Positions 25,687 through 35,635 of a stretch of 64,000 bases of DNA are shown one piece after another. The notes under the pieces are model-generated. The model was not told where the DNA came from. It searched no databases and worked only from the letters and a program-made list of their open reading frames with translations. The stretch comes from Phaeobacter sp. A36a-5a (GTDB lineage Bacteria; Pseudomonadota; Alphaproteobacteria; Rhodobacterales; Rhodobacteraceae). The position numbers and the translations under genes were made by a program. How positions within the stretch are numbered: the stretch's first letter is position 1; each line of letters begins with the position of its first letter. The DNA lies in NCBI RefSeq assembly GCF_037911135.1, contig NZ_JBBLYU010000001.1, positions 186,001 through 250,000 of the forward strand. Direction: 5' to 3'.

Positions 25687-28032
25687 ATGTGGCGAATGGT
25701 ATCGCAGTATCTTGTCTGTTTGACGCTGGCGCTGGTTGTGGCGGCCTTTGGTCCGGCAGCAACATGGGCGCAATCGACGTCACCTCAGGGTGGGGATGAT
25801 CTAGCCAAGGCGATTGAGCAGGCAGCTGAGAGCGGCGTCGGCGTCATCATCGTTGATGGTCGCGGCCAGCTGGTTTCGCCCTCGGATGCGCAGGGTGGAA
25901 CGATACCTGTTCCCGCCACGGATCAGATGGAAGGGGCCTCGGCGCTGATGAAAGCGCAATCGGAGGTGGAGCAATTCGGGGATGCCCTGAAAAGTCGTCT
26001 GGAGGCGATGCCCTATTCGATCTTTGAGGTGCAGTACATCCTGCGACAGACGAGCCCGGATGGCCGCATTATCACCTACGTGAAGGTGCTCGGCTGGAGC
26101 TTGTTTCTGCTGTTCATCGGTCGCTGGGTCTCGGTCGAGATTTACGGCAAGCGTATCGCCAAGAAACATGTGGTGTCGCGGATCAAGGAACAGCCCGAAG
26201 GCTATCAGGATAAAATGCCGTTCCTGGTCTTCCGTTTCATTATGGGGGTCGGCGGTACAATTGTAGCCATGGCGTTTGCGTTGCTGACGTCCTATCTCAT
26301 CTTCGGAACTTCCGGCAATTCATCGGTGAAATTCACCGTCACCGCGATCTACACGGCGTTTTTCTTGTCGCGGACAGTTTCGGACCTGTGGCGCATGGTG
26401 CTGTCGCCTTACCTCAGCCAATACCGCATTCCTGTGTTCTCAGACCGGGACGCTCGGCGTCTGTATTTCTGGGCCTCCGGGCTGGCGACCTACGATATCT
26501 GTTCGGTGCTTTTTGCGACTTGGGTTGGCGATTTCGGGCTCAATTACAATGTATATGCGCTTGTCTATGGCGTGTTGGCATTGGTTGGCACGTTCGGCAA
26601 TCTGTTGATGGTTGTGATCAATGCGCGACCCATTTCCAACGCCATACGTGCAGGCCGCGCCCCGGAAACCTGCTCCTGGCTCGTCCGGCTTCTGTCTGTT
26701 GCCTGGGCACCTGTTCTGGTGGTCTACATCATATTTGGATGGCTGGAGCTGGCCTTCGATCTGGTGTTGGAGCGCGATATGTCGCTGCCGCTCATGGCGG
26801 GCAGCTATTCGGTGCTGACCTCTATTCTGGTTGTCTACGGCCTCATCAACTATGTGATCGAACGCTTCTTCAATCGGTCGCAGCGACGGGTGCTGGTCAA
26901 CGCTGCCGATGGAAGCGACGAAGACAGTGACGCAGAGACCGACGACGATGCCGAGATGCTTCCGCAACAGCAGCGGCACCCGATAGCCACTTTCGAAGAT
27001 CTCGCGCGCCGCATCGCCGGTATACTGGCCTTTACCGTCGGCTTTCTCGCCATGGTCACGATCTGGAACCCCGAAGCAGCCTGGATGGAAAACTCCCGTC
27101 TGGACCGGATGAGCGATATAATCGTGATCCTGTTCATCGGTTATATCGTCTACCACATCGCCCGGATCTGGATCGACAGCAAGATCGACGAAGAGGTCGG
27201 CGACATGCCGGTTGGCGAATTAGGGGACGAGGGCGGCGCGGGCGGTGCCAGCCGGTTGGCAACCCTGCTGCCGCTGTTCCGAGGCGCGATCTTGGCGGTT
27301 GTCGTGGTCTCCATCATCCTGATCGTTCTGCTGGAACTGGGGATCAACGTCAGCCCGTTGTTCGCCGGTGCCGGTGTAGTCGGTCTGGCGGTGGGTTTTG
27401 GGTCGCAGACCCTGGTCCGGGATATCTTTTCGGGTGCCTTCTTCCTCGTGGACGACGCCTTCCGCAAAGGCGAATACATAGATATCGGCGATGTCAAAGG
27501 CACGGTCGAACGTATTTCGGTGCGATCCTTTCAGTTGCGCCATCACCTGGGAGCGTTGCACACCATTCCCTTTGGTGAGATCCGCGTGCTGACCAATTAT
27601 TCCCGCGACTGGGTCATGATGAAGCTGCCGCTACGGGTGACCTATGACACCGATGTGGAAAAGGTTCGCAAACTCATCAAGAAACTGGGGCAAGAGCTGC
27701 TGGATGATCCGGTGATTGGAGACACCTTCATACAGCCGCTGAAGTCGCAGGGTGTGATCGAGATGCAGGATTCTGCAATGATCATTCGGGTCAAATTCAT
27801 GACCAAGCCTGGCGACCAATGGCTGGTGCGCAAGAAGGTGTTTCAGGAAATCCGCGATCTCTTTGCGCGCGAAGGTATCAAATTTGCCCATCGCGAGGTT
27901 ACCGTGCGTTTGGCTGGGGATCAGGTCGAGCAAACCCCCAAAGAGAAGCGCGATCTGGCTGTCGGGGCTGTTCAGGCGGCCATCGATGAGGATCTGATGG
28001 ATGTGAACGATGGCGACGGTGACGATCGCTAG
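25687..28032 (+). CDS. Large MscS-family mechanosensitive channel
   Basis: This large inner-membrane channel of the MscS superfamily opens under membrane tension to release solutes on osmotic downshift. It has a signal peptide (LVCLTLALVVAAFGPAATWA), a periplasmic N-terminal part, many membrane helices, an acidic cytoplasmic loop (DGSDEDSDAETDDDAE) and the MscS pore motif VGLAVGFGSQTLVRDIFSG followed by the beta and C-terminal domains. At about 780 residues it is of the multi-helix kind. The start is uncertain: in-frame ATGs at 25606, 25660 and 25687 exist and none has a good ribosome site; I chose the one giving a compact signal peptide. It stands alone. Confidence 0.9.
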   Translation: MWRMVSQYLVCLTLALVVAAFGPAATWAQSTSPQGGDDLAKAIEQAAESGVGVIIVDGRGQLVSPSDAQGGTIPVPATDQMEGASALMKAQSEVEQFGDALKSRLEAMPYSIFEVQYILRQTSPDGRIITYVKVLGWSLFLLFIGRWVSVEIYGKRIAKKHVVSRIKEQPEGYQDKMPFLVFRFIMGVGGTIVAMAFALLTSYLIFGTSGNSSVKFTVTAIYTAFFLSRTVSDLWRMVLSPYLSQYRIPVFSDRDARRLYFWASGLATYDICSVLFATWVGDFGLNYNVYALVYGVLALVGTFGNLLMVVINARPISNAIRAGRAPETCSWLVRLLSVAWAPVLVVYIIFGWLELAFDLVLERDMSLPLMAGSYSVLTSILVVYGLINYVIERFFNRSQRRVLVNAADGSDEDSDAETDDDAEMLPQQQRHPIATFEDLARRIAGILAFTVGFLAMVTIWNPEAAWMENSRLDRMSDIIVILFIGYIVYHIARIWIDSKIDEEVGDMPVGELGDEGGAGGASRLATLLPLFRGAILAVVVVSIILIVLLELGINVSPLFAGAGVVGLAVGFGSQTLVRDIFSGAFFLVDDAFRKGEYIDIGDVKGTVERISVRSFQLRHHLGALHTIPFGEIRVLTNYSRDWVMMKLPLRVTYDTDVEKVRKLIKKLGQELLDDPVIGDTFIQPLKSQGVIEMQDSAMIIRVKFMTKPGDQWLVRKKVFQEIRDLFAREGIKFAHREVTVRLAGDQVEQTPKEKRDLAVGAVQAAIDEDLMDVNDGDGDDR

Positions 28033-28036
28033 GAGA

Positions 28037-29413
28037 TCAGCGAGGCCAGTCCGGCGCTGCTGTTCCTGATGCCGTCGCGGGCTGGACCCACTGCATCTGC
28101 GTCTTACCAACCGCCAGCGGCGCAAGCAGCCGCTGTCCGGATCCCCAGCTTGTCTGCTCCACTTCCGGTGAGAAGTCGTGATCGACTGCGCCCGCCAGTT
28201 CCTGGCCGGGTGCGCTGTCATCGCCATGACAGTCGGTTAGGGATGTGAGCTCATGCGCGGTGCGGGCCAGCGACAGGCGCGCATCGGCAACAGGCTCGCC
28301 TCTGCTTGCCTTGCCCAATGCCTGTAGAACTGCTGCGGCCATCAGATAACCGGTCGCGTGGTCCAGTGCCTGTACAGGGAGCGGAACCGGTTTTGCCGCG
28401 GGGTCAGATGTCGATGGAAATCCGGCGACCCATTGGCGCCCACGTTCGGCGATCCCGCTGCTCATCTGCACAAGGCTGTCAAATCCCCTGCGCCGCGCCC
28501 ACGGGCCGGTCCAGCCATAGGCATTCAGGCGCACATCAATGAGGTTCGGCGCGAGTTCCTGCAGCTTTGCGGTATCATATCCCAGCCCGTCCAGCGCTCC
28601 GGGACGAAAGCCATGCACCAGAACATCGGCGTCGGCTAACAGAGTTTCAAAGCGATCACGCCCGCTGGCGGAGCGCAGATCCAATGACGCCATATGTTTG
28701 CCCAGGGAGATATCCTGAAGCACGCCGGGTTCGTCCCAGCCCGGCGGATCAATCCTGAGGACAGTTGCACCGAAGGCGGCCAAGGTCCGGGTCGCTACCG
28801 GGCCTGCCAGCACCCGCGTGAGGTCCAGCACCCGCAGTCCCGCCAAAGGCCGAGCCCCTGTTGCCAATGGTTGCTTTCGGAGGTTGATGTGACGGGGCCG
28901 CCCCCAGGCGATCAAGGGCTCGGAACCGACTGCCTGCCCCTGTTGATGGGCCTGCCAGTCGGCATGGCTGCGCATCGCTGCCGCGACACCGCCCGCACCA
29001 ACGATGGCCTGCTCCAACGTATCCGCGGATCTGCTAGCAACAGCGTCGCGTACCGCCTCCGGGGTAGGTTGGCAGCCGAGGGTCGCCAGCGCCGCGTCGC
29101 GATGATGGGGAAGGTTGGTATGAAGCCGGATCCATCCGTCGGCTGTGCGATAATCGCCGGCCAAGGGGTCCCAGAGATTGGGCATCTCCCAGCCCATGGG
29201 ACGGAAGCTGTAGCGAAACCAGAGCGCAGCCCGGCGCTGATCGACGGTAACGGCCAGATCTTCGGTGTCGAGGTTCATCGCGGTCATCAGTTCGGCTAGG
29301 GCGACCCCGACCGCAGCCAGCGAGCGGTTGGCCAGTTCCGAAACAGCATAGCAGCTGGGCCAGCGAGCACCTGCGATCACGGAGTAGGTTTCAGGGTCTG
29401 GTAGCGCCTGCAT
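28037..29413 (-). CDS. CaiB/BaiF-type CoA transferase with extended N-terminus
   Basis: This family III CoA transferase moves CoA between carboxylic acids. It has 458 residues. The motif that normally opens the protein (LRVLDLTRVLAGP) appears only near residue 192, followed by the conserved GFDSLVQMSSGIA with the likely catalytic Asp. The first 190 residues look like the region that usually follows, so the domain order is shifted. It is convergent with the MscS gene (4 bases apart) and 39 bases upstream of the yejE stop in orientation. The substrate is unknown. Confidence 0.85.
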   Translation of the reverse strand: MQALPDPETYSVIAGARWPSCYAVSELANRSLAAVGVALAELMTAMNLDTEDLAVTVDQRRAALWFRYSFRPMGWEMPNLWDPLAGDYRTADGWIRLHTNLPHHRDAALATLGCQPTPEAVRDAVASRSADTLEQAIVGAGGVAAAMRSHADWQAHQQGQAVGSEPLIAWGRPRHINLRKQPLATGARPLAGLRVLDLTRVLAGPVATRTLAAFGATVLRIDPPGWDEPGVLQDISLGKHMASLDLRSASGRDRFETLLADADVLVHGFRPGALDGLGYDTAKLQELAPNLIDVRLNAYGWTGPWARRRGFDSLVQMSSGIAERGRQWVAGFPSTSDPAAKPVPLPVQALDHATGYLMAAAVLQALGKASRGEPVADARLSLARTAHELTSLTDCHGDDSAPGQELAGAVDHDFSPEVEQTSWGSGQRLLAPLAVGKTQMQWVQPATASGTAAPDWPR

Positions 29414-29451
29414 TGGGCTCTCCTTTCGCGGGTCAGTTGATCACCTGGGGG

Positions 29452-30606
29452 TTATTGCTGGTAGGGATCGAGGCTGTCGCGCAATCCGTCGCCGAGGAAA
29501 TTGAATGCAAGCACAACAATGATGATAGGAAGCATGGGAATGGCGGTCCATGGGTAAATCTCGATCGAAGCAAGATTTTGCGCGTCGTTCAGCATGACGC
29601 CCCAACTAACGGCCGGGGCGCGCAAACCGAGGCCAAGGAACGAGAGCGCCGTTTCACCAAGGATCATTGCCGGGATCGACAGGGCAGCAGAGGCGATAAG
29701 ATGTGACATGAAATTCGGCAGCAGGTGTTTGCGTATCACCCGCCCCGAGGACGCTCCCATCATTTCTGCAGCGCGGACGTATTCTTCTTCGCGCAGGGAT
29801 AGGAACTTCGCTCTGACGGAGCGCGCCAGGCCGGGCCAGTCAAGAATGCCCAGAATGATTGAGATGACAAAGAACACCGCGACTGGCGACCAGTTGGATG
29901 GCACAGCGGCGGAGAGCGCCAGCCACAGCGGCAGTTCAGGCAGCGAGCGCAGGATTTCGATCATCCGGTTGATCATCCAGTCCAGCTTGCCGCCGAAGTA
30001 TCCCGCGAGGGAGCCAAAGAATATCCCCAGCACAAAGGAGACGGTGATGCCAATCAGACCCACGGTGAGTGACAGCTGGGCGCCATAAAGAATACGGCTG
30101 AAGACATCCCGGCCCAGCCGGTCGGATCCCCAGATAAACAGAGTTGCGTCTTCGGGGGGGCAGAACAGATGGGTGTCGGAGGGGAACAGCCCGGCAATCT
30201 TGTAGGTTGCACCCTCGCAGAAGTATCGCAGCGGTTGCGGGTTTTCCAGATCTGGCTTGAAGACCCATTGAAACGTTTCGAGATCCGCCTCCGAGGTCAT
30301 CGGATAGATAAACGGCGCGCGCAGCTTGCCCTCGTGGAACAGGTTTATGGATTGAGGCGGCGAGTAGATATGCTCGCTGTCGCGCTCATTCGGGCCGTAG
30401 GGCGCTATGAAGCCGATGACAGGAAGCAGCAGGTAGCAGACCAGCAGGAAGATACCCGAGGTGAGTCCCAGTTTGTGCGTTTTGAACTTGCGCCAGATCA
30501 ACACCCAATTGGGGGCGTCGAGATCCTTGCGCTCCAGCTCTTGCAGGGCCGTATTGGGATCATAGGGCGCGGTATCGACGTAGCGATTGTCGGGTTGGGT
30601 GCTCAT
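29452..30606 (-). CDS. yejE: Oligopeptide-type ABC transporter permease YejE
   Basis: This inner-membrane permease of the YejABEF importer takes up peptides and, in E. coli, microcin C. The 384-residue protein has a long N-terminal cytoplasmic part, then the first helix (SGIFLLVCYLLLPVIGFIAP), a periplasmic insert with GSDRLGRDVFSRILYGAQLS, and the transport domain with EAA-loop RAAEMMGASSGRVIRKHLLP. It is last in the yejF-A-B-E order and overlaps yejB by ATGA. Confidence 0.92.
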   Translation of the reverse strand: MSTQPDNRYVDTAPYDPNTALQELERKDLDAPNWVLIWRKFKTHKLGLTSGIFLLVCYLLLPVIGFIAPYGPNERDSEHIYSPPQSINLFHEGKLRAPFIYPMTSEADLETFQWVFKPDLENPQPLRYFCEGATYKIAGLFPSDTHLFCPPEDATLFIWGSDRLGRDVFSRILYGAQLSLTVGLIGITVSFVLGIFFGSLAGYFGGKLDWMINRMIEILRSLPELPLWLALSAAVPSNWSPVAVFFVISIILGILDWPGLARSVRAKFLSLREEEYVRAAEMMGASSGRVIRKHLLPNFMSHLIASAALSIPAMILGETALSFLGLGLRAPAVSWGVMLNDAQNLASIEIYPWTAIPMLPIIIVVLAFNFLGDGLRDSLDPYQQ

Positions 30607-31631
30607 CGCTTGCGCTCCTCATAGCGGATGCGGGGATCGAGCATCACCAGCAAGACATCGGAAATCATGGTCCCGATCAGGGTGAGCAGTGCGACGAACA
30701 TCAAGACGAAACCGCTCAGGAACATATCTTGTGTTTTGAGTGCGGTGAGTAGGGTAGGCCCAATGGTCTGCAGGCCCAGAACAACGGAGACCAGAACCGA
30801 GCCGGAGATCATGGCTGGCAGCAGGTTGCCAATATCCGCAACAAAGGGGTTGAAGGCCACACGCAGCGGATATTTTGTTAACATCCGGGCCGGTGCCATC
30901 CCCTTTGCTATCGCGGTTTCCACATAGGGTTTGCCGAGTTCATCCAGCATATTGGCCCGCAGCCGCTGCATCATGGCCGAGGCGCCGGAGGTTCCGATCA
31001 CGAAGGTTGGCACAATCAGGTGGATCAGAATGGATTTCACCTTTTCCCATGTCATCGGCTCTCCCTCATAGGCGGGATCCATCAGGCCACCGATTGGCAG
31101 ATCGAAATATTTATGCCCATAATAGAACAGGATAAGCGCCAGCAGAAAGTTCGGCGTTGCGAGCCCGAGGTATCCAACGAAGGCAGAGGTATAGTCGACC
31201 CAGGTGCGAGAGCGCGCTGCCGCCAGGACCCCCAGCGGAAGTGCAACGAGGTAGACAAACAGCACTGCTGCAACATTGACCAGAACGGTGAGCCAGAGGC
31301 TCTCACCGACGATCTCGGCAACCGGGCGGTCAAATTCGAAAGACCAGCCAAAATTGCCCTGTATCATCCCGGAGAACCCATGCGGGCCCGGCATGAACCC
31401 CATCCAGATCATGTATTGCTGCCACAGCGGGCGATCCAGCGCATATTCCTTGCGAAGGAATTCCGCCTTGTCCACGCCGGACGACTGGCCGGAGGCTCGC
31501 AGCTCCGCGATCTGGTTGGACAGGTAGTCACCGGGGGGCAGGTTGATGATGACGAAGATCAGCACTGATACCACAAGCAGCGTCAGCAACATGGTTCCAA
31601 AGCGATAGATGGCGTAGCGCAGGATCTCCAT
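30603..31631 (-). CDS. yejB: Oligopeptide-type ABC transporter permease YejB
   Basis: This 342-residue permease is partner to YejE. It starts MEILRYAIYRFGTMLLTLLV with the first membrane helix and has the permease consensus VETAIAKGMAPARMLTKYPL near the C-terminus. The family's extended periplasmic loop after helix 1 (QIAELRASGQSS onward) is present. It follows yejA by 14 bases and is coupled to yejE. Confidence 0.92.
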   Translation of the reverse strand: MEILRYAIYRFGTMLLTLLVVSVLIFVIINLPPGDYLSNQIAELRASGQSSGVDKAEFLRKEYALDRPLWQQYMIWMGFMPGPHGFSGMIQGNFGWSFEFDRPVAEIVGESLWLTVLVNVAAVLFVYLVALPLGVLAAARSRTWVDYTSAFVGYLGLATPNFLLALILFYYGHKYFDLPIGGLMDPAYEGEPMTWEKVKSILIHLIVPTFVIGTSGASAMMQRLRANMLDELGKPYVETAIAKGMAPARMLTKYPLRVAFNPFVADIGNLLPAMISGSVLVSVVLGLQTIGPTLLTALKTQDMFLSGFVLMFVALLTLIGTMISDVLLVMLDPRIRYEERKR

Positions 31632-31645
31632 CTGGTCGTGGTCCC

Positions 31646-33589
31646 TCAGCCTTTGCCGTCTTCGAAGAAGAACTCATCCGGGCGGTAGATGCCAAAATGG
31701 GCGCCCGGATCCCAGGCCCAGGTGCCTTTTGTCGGCACATTGCGCAGACGATTGCTGACAACAACAGGTTGCGGGGCCGCAGCGACCAGACCGATTGCAT
31801 AGACTTCATCAGCGTGGATCTTCAGCATTTCCTGCCAGACCTTGGTGCGGGTTTCGTCCGTTGTTGCGGCTTCCCAGGCGTGCCAGAGTTCCATCAGTCG
31901 CTGGGCGGGTTCGAGGTCCGGTGCCTCCCCAACGTCACCTCCGGTCTGATGGTATTGGCCCCATTTCGGCCAAGACAGAAACACCTGATCGGTCGGTGCC
32001 AGATAAGCAGGTGAGGTATAGGTTTGCGGCAGCCCGTTGTCCCAGCCATACCAGACCGAGGCCATTGTAGTGCCGGAAAACACCCGGTTGCGCAGGATGT
32101 CTCGATCAAGGGGCCGCATCACCAGTTTGACGCCAACATCGCGCCAGTCATCGGAGATGATCTGTAGCGCGTTTTCTACCTCCTGACGTTCGCCGGCGGT
32201 CTCCACGACAAGTTCCATGGGACGGCCATCGGGCAGTTTACGGATGCCATAGCTGTCACGCTCGCTCAGCCCGGCTTGGTCCAGAAGCTGGTTTGCCAGC
32301 TCGGGGTCATATTGAGCCCAGGCCTCGCGCAGGGCGGGATCAAAGAAGGGGCTGGCCTCAAGCACCGTCATCGCCCCCGGCTTTGCCAGTTTGAAATAGA
32401 GCGCCTTGTTGATGCCGGCCCGGTTGATCGCGACAGAGAGGGCCCGGCGTACGCGCGTGTCGCGCAGAACCTGGCGCCATTGGTCGTCGTTTACGTTGAG
32501 ATTTGGATAGATGGCGATCTGAGAAGCAGTTCCATTGCCCCAGAGATAGGTCTTGTAGGCGGCGCCATCGCTCTCTCCCTTGCGCAGGATCGGAATATCG
32601 CGAAAGCCAAGTCCGCGGGCTTGCAGGTCCGCTTCGCCGGCATTGGTCTTGGCGGCGACCAGGCCGCCTGCCACGATTTCCATCTCGACCGTGTCGATAT
32701 AGGGCAGCTGCACGCCCTTGCTGTCGACACGATGGTAATAAGGATTGCGCACGAAGAGATGCCGGATCTTCTTGCCCGAGGTTGCATTGATCCAAGGCTG
32801 CAAAGTCGGCAATTCGTGGTTGTCGAACTTATACATATTGTCGAGCTTGTTGTGCAGGGCGGCCCAGCTCTTGACCCGGGCATAGTCCACTTCCTCAGCG
32901 AGCTTTTCGGGGTCGGCGTAATCGGCATGAAACTGTTTCAGATAGGCCGATGGGCGATAGATGAAGGGCGGGCTGGCCTGCGCAAGACTGTGCAGGAAAC
33001 TGGGATTGGGGGCAGCCCATTCGTAGATGATGGTTGTTTCATCAGGAAAACTGACGGTTGGCAGCGCCCCATCCACCCGCAGATAATCCGGGGCGCCAGT
33101 AGGGTTGAGTAGCAGGTTATTGGCGACGTCTTTCCACCAGTATTCAAAATCGGCAGAGGTGAAGGGATCACCATTTGACCAGCGGTGACCCGGACGCAGT
33201 TTCAAGGTGAAGCGGCGATTATCCTCAACCTCGAAATCCAGCAGGATGTCTGGCTGTAGCTGATAGGTCTCGTCATAGCCCGCCAGTCGGGCGTAGCCAT
33301 ACACCACCATCTGCCGGATGTCCTTGGACCGAGTCACCATGGTGTTGAGCGTGCCGCCCTGGACCCCGAACCGACGGCCCTTGGCTTCCAGATCGACGAT
33401 CAACGGGACCTCGGGCACTCGTTCGGCGACGGGCGGCAGGTCGCCGGATTGCACCTCCTGTTCCCAAAATCCGCTTTCGATCAGTTGTGCGGGCGTGGCG
33501 AGGGCCGTCGAGGCCATTGCCAGACTGAGGGCATGGGCCAGAACCGCTCCAGTTGCGAGGGTCTTCAGGGATGAGCGCAGATTAAACAT
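31646..33589 (-). CDS. yejA: ABC transporter substrate-binding protein YejA (family 5)
   Basis: This 647-residue periplasmic binding protein of extracellular solute-binding family 5 captures peptides for the YejBEF importer. It has a signal peptide (residues 1 to about 32, AMASTALATPA) and the family hallmarks GGTLNTMVTRSKDIRQM, VEDNRRFTLKLRPGHRWSNG and FTSADFEYWWKDV. Its start overlaps the yejF stop by 8 bases. Marine relatives probably use it for peptide scavenging; the exact ligand is not deducible. Confidence 0.92.
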   Translation of the reverse strand: MFNLRSSLKTLATGAVLAHALSLAMASTALATPAQLIESGFWEQEVQSGDLPPVAERVPEVPLIVDLEAKGRRFGVQGGTLNTMVTRSKDIRQMVVYGYARLAGYDETYQLQPDILLDFEVEDNRRFTLKLRPGHRWSNGDPFTSADFEYWWKDVANNLLLNPTGAPDYLRVDGALPTVSFPDETTIIYEWAAPNPSFLHSLAQASPPFIYRPSAYLKQFHADYADPEKLAEEVDYARVKSWAALHNKLDNMYKFDNHELPTLQPWINATSGKKIRHLFVRNPYYHRVDSKGVQLPYIDTVEMEIVAGGLVAAKTNAGEADLQARGLGFRDIPILRKGESDGAAYKTYLWGNGTASQIAIYPNLNVNDDQWRQVLRDTRVRRALSVAINRAGINKALYFKLAKPGAMTVLEASPFFDPALREAWAQYDPELANQLLDQAGLSERDSYGIRKLPDGRPMELVVETAGERQEVENALQIISDDWRDVGVKLVMRPLDRDILRNRVFSGTTMASVWYGWDNGLPQTYTSPAYLAPTDQVFLSWPKWGQYHQTGGDVGEAPDLEPAQRLMELWHAWEAATTDETRTKVWQEMLKIHADEVYAIGLVAAAPQPVVVSNRLRNVPTKGTWAWDPGAHFGIYRPDEFFFEDGKG

Positions 33590-35360
33590 GACAACGTACC
33601 TTATGTCCGGGCTCCACTTGTACCAAAGGCGGTGCCGTGATGCCGGAGAATTTGAAACGGTCTGGCCAGCTGTCGGGCGATCCGGCGCCCTGTGCTACCA
33701 ATTTGAGATTGATCGGGCGCTTGATGCTCGGTTCCGGCTGCGCAGCAATCAGTGCCTTGGTGTATGGATGCTGAGGATTGTAAAACAGCGTTTCAGGCGG
33801 CGCCTGTTCTACCACCATACCACGGCGCATTACAGCGACCTCATCGGCGATGCGTGCCACCACAGCCAGGTCGTGGCTGATAAAGAGATAGGACAGTTGC
33901 TGCTGATCGCGGATGTCCTCCAGCAGTCGCAGGATCTGTTCCTGGACCGAGACGTCCAGGGCCGATGTCGGCTCATCGCAGACGATCAGCGATGGATCGA
34001 GCATCAGCGCGCGGGCGATCGACAGGCGTTGGCGCTGACCGCCCGAGAACGCATGTGGATAGCGAAGCAGCATTTCAGGTTGCAGGCCCACCAGCCGCAA
34101 CATCTCTTCGGCGCGATCCCGGCGGCTGCTGCGATTGCCCAAACCGTGGATCTCCAGAGGTTCCGTCATGGCATCCTGAACACGCATCCGCGGCGACAGC
34201 GATGAATAGGGGTCCTGAAACACCATCTGGGCGGCTCGTTGAAACGCCGTCCGGCTGCTGCGGTCCATGTCATGAACAGAAATCGGTGCGGCATCTGCTG
34301 CGGGTCTGAACAAGACTTCCCCGCCGGGGTCGGGGGCTTCGGCGCCAAGCGCAATACGTGCGGCTGTTGTCTTTCCCGAACCGCTTTCGCCGACGATTGC
34401 CAGCGTCTTGCCGCGCGGGAGCGCTAGATTCAGCTCTTTGCAGGCATGAATAAGGGTGGGCGCAGACCAGCCTTTGCCAGCCCGCAACGCGTATGTCTTG
34501 GAAATGTTGCGCAGTTCAAGGATCAGATCGTCCTGCGGCACAGGGGAGACGGGTTCTGGTGTCTCGGGGATCTGCGGGGCCGCCCTGAACAAAGCCTGAG
34601 TGTAGGGATGCGCGGGCGCGCCAAGGACAGCTTCGGCACTGCCGGATTCCATGACGCGGCCTTTGTGCATGACGACGACCTGCTCTGCCATATTGGCGAC
34701 AACACCCAGATCGTGGGTCACCAGGATCATCGCCATGCCGGTATCGCGCTGGAGGTCTTTCATTAGGCCCAGTACCTGTGCCTGGGTGGTTACGTCCAGC
34801 GCCGTCGTCGGTTCGTCCGCGATCAAAAGATCAGGCTTGGCGACCATCGCCATCGCAATCATCGCGCGCTGACGCATCCCGCCGGACAGCTCAAAAGGAT
34901 AGGATTTATAGGTGCGCTCCGGATCCGGGAAGCCCACCCGTTCAAAACAGGTCAAGACCTCGCGCTTGGCGGCGCTTTCGCTCTTGCCACCATGCAGCCA
35001 GAGTACTTCGGCAACCTGATTGCCGATCCTGTGCAGTGGCGAAAGAGAGCGCATCGGCTCCTGAAAGATCATTGCGATTTCATTGCCGCGAACGTCTCGC
35101 ATCTGCCGCTCGCCCAGCGTGCGCAGATCCCGTTCGCCACCGCCGTTGGCGCCACGCCACAAGATCCGGCCCTGCCTGATCTGCGCGGCCTTCGGCAGGA
35201 TCCGCAAGACAGCACGACAGGTCACGGTTTTGCCCGAGCCGCTTTCTCCGACAAGCGCAACGGTTTCACCTGCGGAGACGGAAAAATTCACGTCTCTCAC
35301 AACCGGGTCACCCTGGCCAAATCCGATACTGAGGTTCTCGACAGACAGCAGAGGCGTCAT
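33582..35360 (-). CDS. yejF: Dual ATP-binding ABC protein YejF
   Basis: This 592-residue tandem ATPase energises the YejABE importer. Both halves have full motifs: GESGSGKT, LSGGMRQRAMIAMAM and LLIADEPTTALDV in the first, GESGSGKTTAARIALG, FSGGQRQRLSIARAL and LIVCDEPTSALDV in the second. Here it is first in the operon, whereas in E. coli yejF is last. A 275-base divergent region to the next gene should hold its promoter, but I see no clear site. Confidence 0.93.
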   Translation of the reverse strand: MTPLLSVENLSIGFGQGDPVVRDVNFSVSAGETVALVGESGSGKTVTCRAVLRILPKAAQIRQGRILWRGANGGGERDLRTLGERQMRDVRGNEIAMIFQEPMRSLSPLHRIGNQVAEVLWLHGGKSESAAKREVLTCFERVGFPDPERTYKSYPFELSGGMRQRAMIAMAMVAKPDLLIADEPTTALDVTTQAQVLGLMKDLQRDTGMAMILVTHDLGVVANMAEQVVVMHKGRVMESGSAEAVLGAPAHPYTQALFRAAPQIPETPEPVSPVPQDDLILELRNISKTYALRAGKGWSAPTLIHACKELNLALPRGKTLAIVGESGSGKTTAARIALGAEAPDPGGEVLFRPAADAAPISVHDMDRSSRTAFQRAAQMVFQDPYSSLSPRMRVQDAMTEPLEIHGLGNRSSRRDRAEEMLRLVGLQPEMLLRYPHAFSGGQRQRLSIARALMLDPSLIVCDEPTSALDVSVQEQILRLLEDIRDQQQLSYLFISHDLAVVARIADEVAVMRRGMVVEQAPPETLFYNPQHPYTKALIAAQPEPSIKRPINLKLVAQGAGSPDSWPDRFKFSGITAPPLVQVEPGHKVRCHV

Positions 35361-35635
35361 TTAGCCTAAGCCGCCAAGCCGTTGCGGCGCTTGCATAGCG
35401 GTTCCATATCCCCTGTTTTTTCGCCCACTGTCGCGCGCCACTGGGGCAATAGTCAAATCCCATTTCCATACCCTAAAGATTGATGCCAAAAAATTGAGTG
35501 CCCGCGAGCAGCCCAGGCTCGTGCAAAAGCGCAGAGACGCATAGCTTTCGGATGCTACACATTCGCGACGATCTCTGTCACAGCTGTCGCAACTTGCGGC
35601 CTTAGTGCTGCCACGGTCATCTAAGGGAGAATGTC

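Noticed and set aside
31020-33112. Long plus-strand frames opposite yejB and yejA
   Set aside because: Typical antisense shadows of GC-rich genes; the minus-strand genes have full family motifs.
35574-35590. CTGTCAC followed by CTGTCGC upstream of the second methyltransferase, like a PHO box
   Set aside because: The two copies are 9 bases apart, not the 11 that PhoB dimers need, and no further half-site follows in phase.
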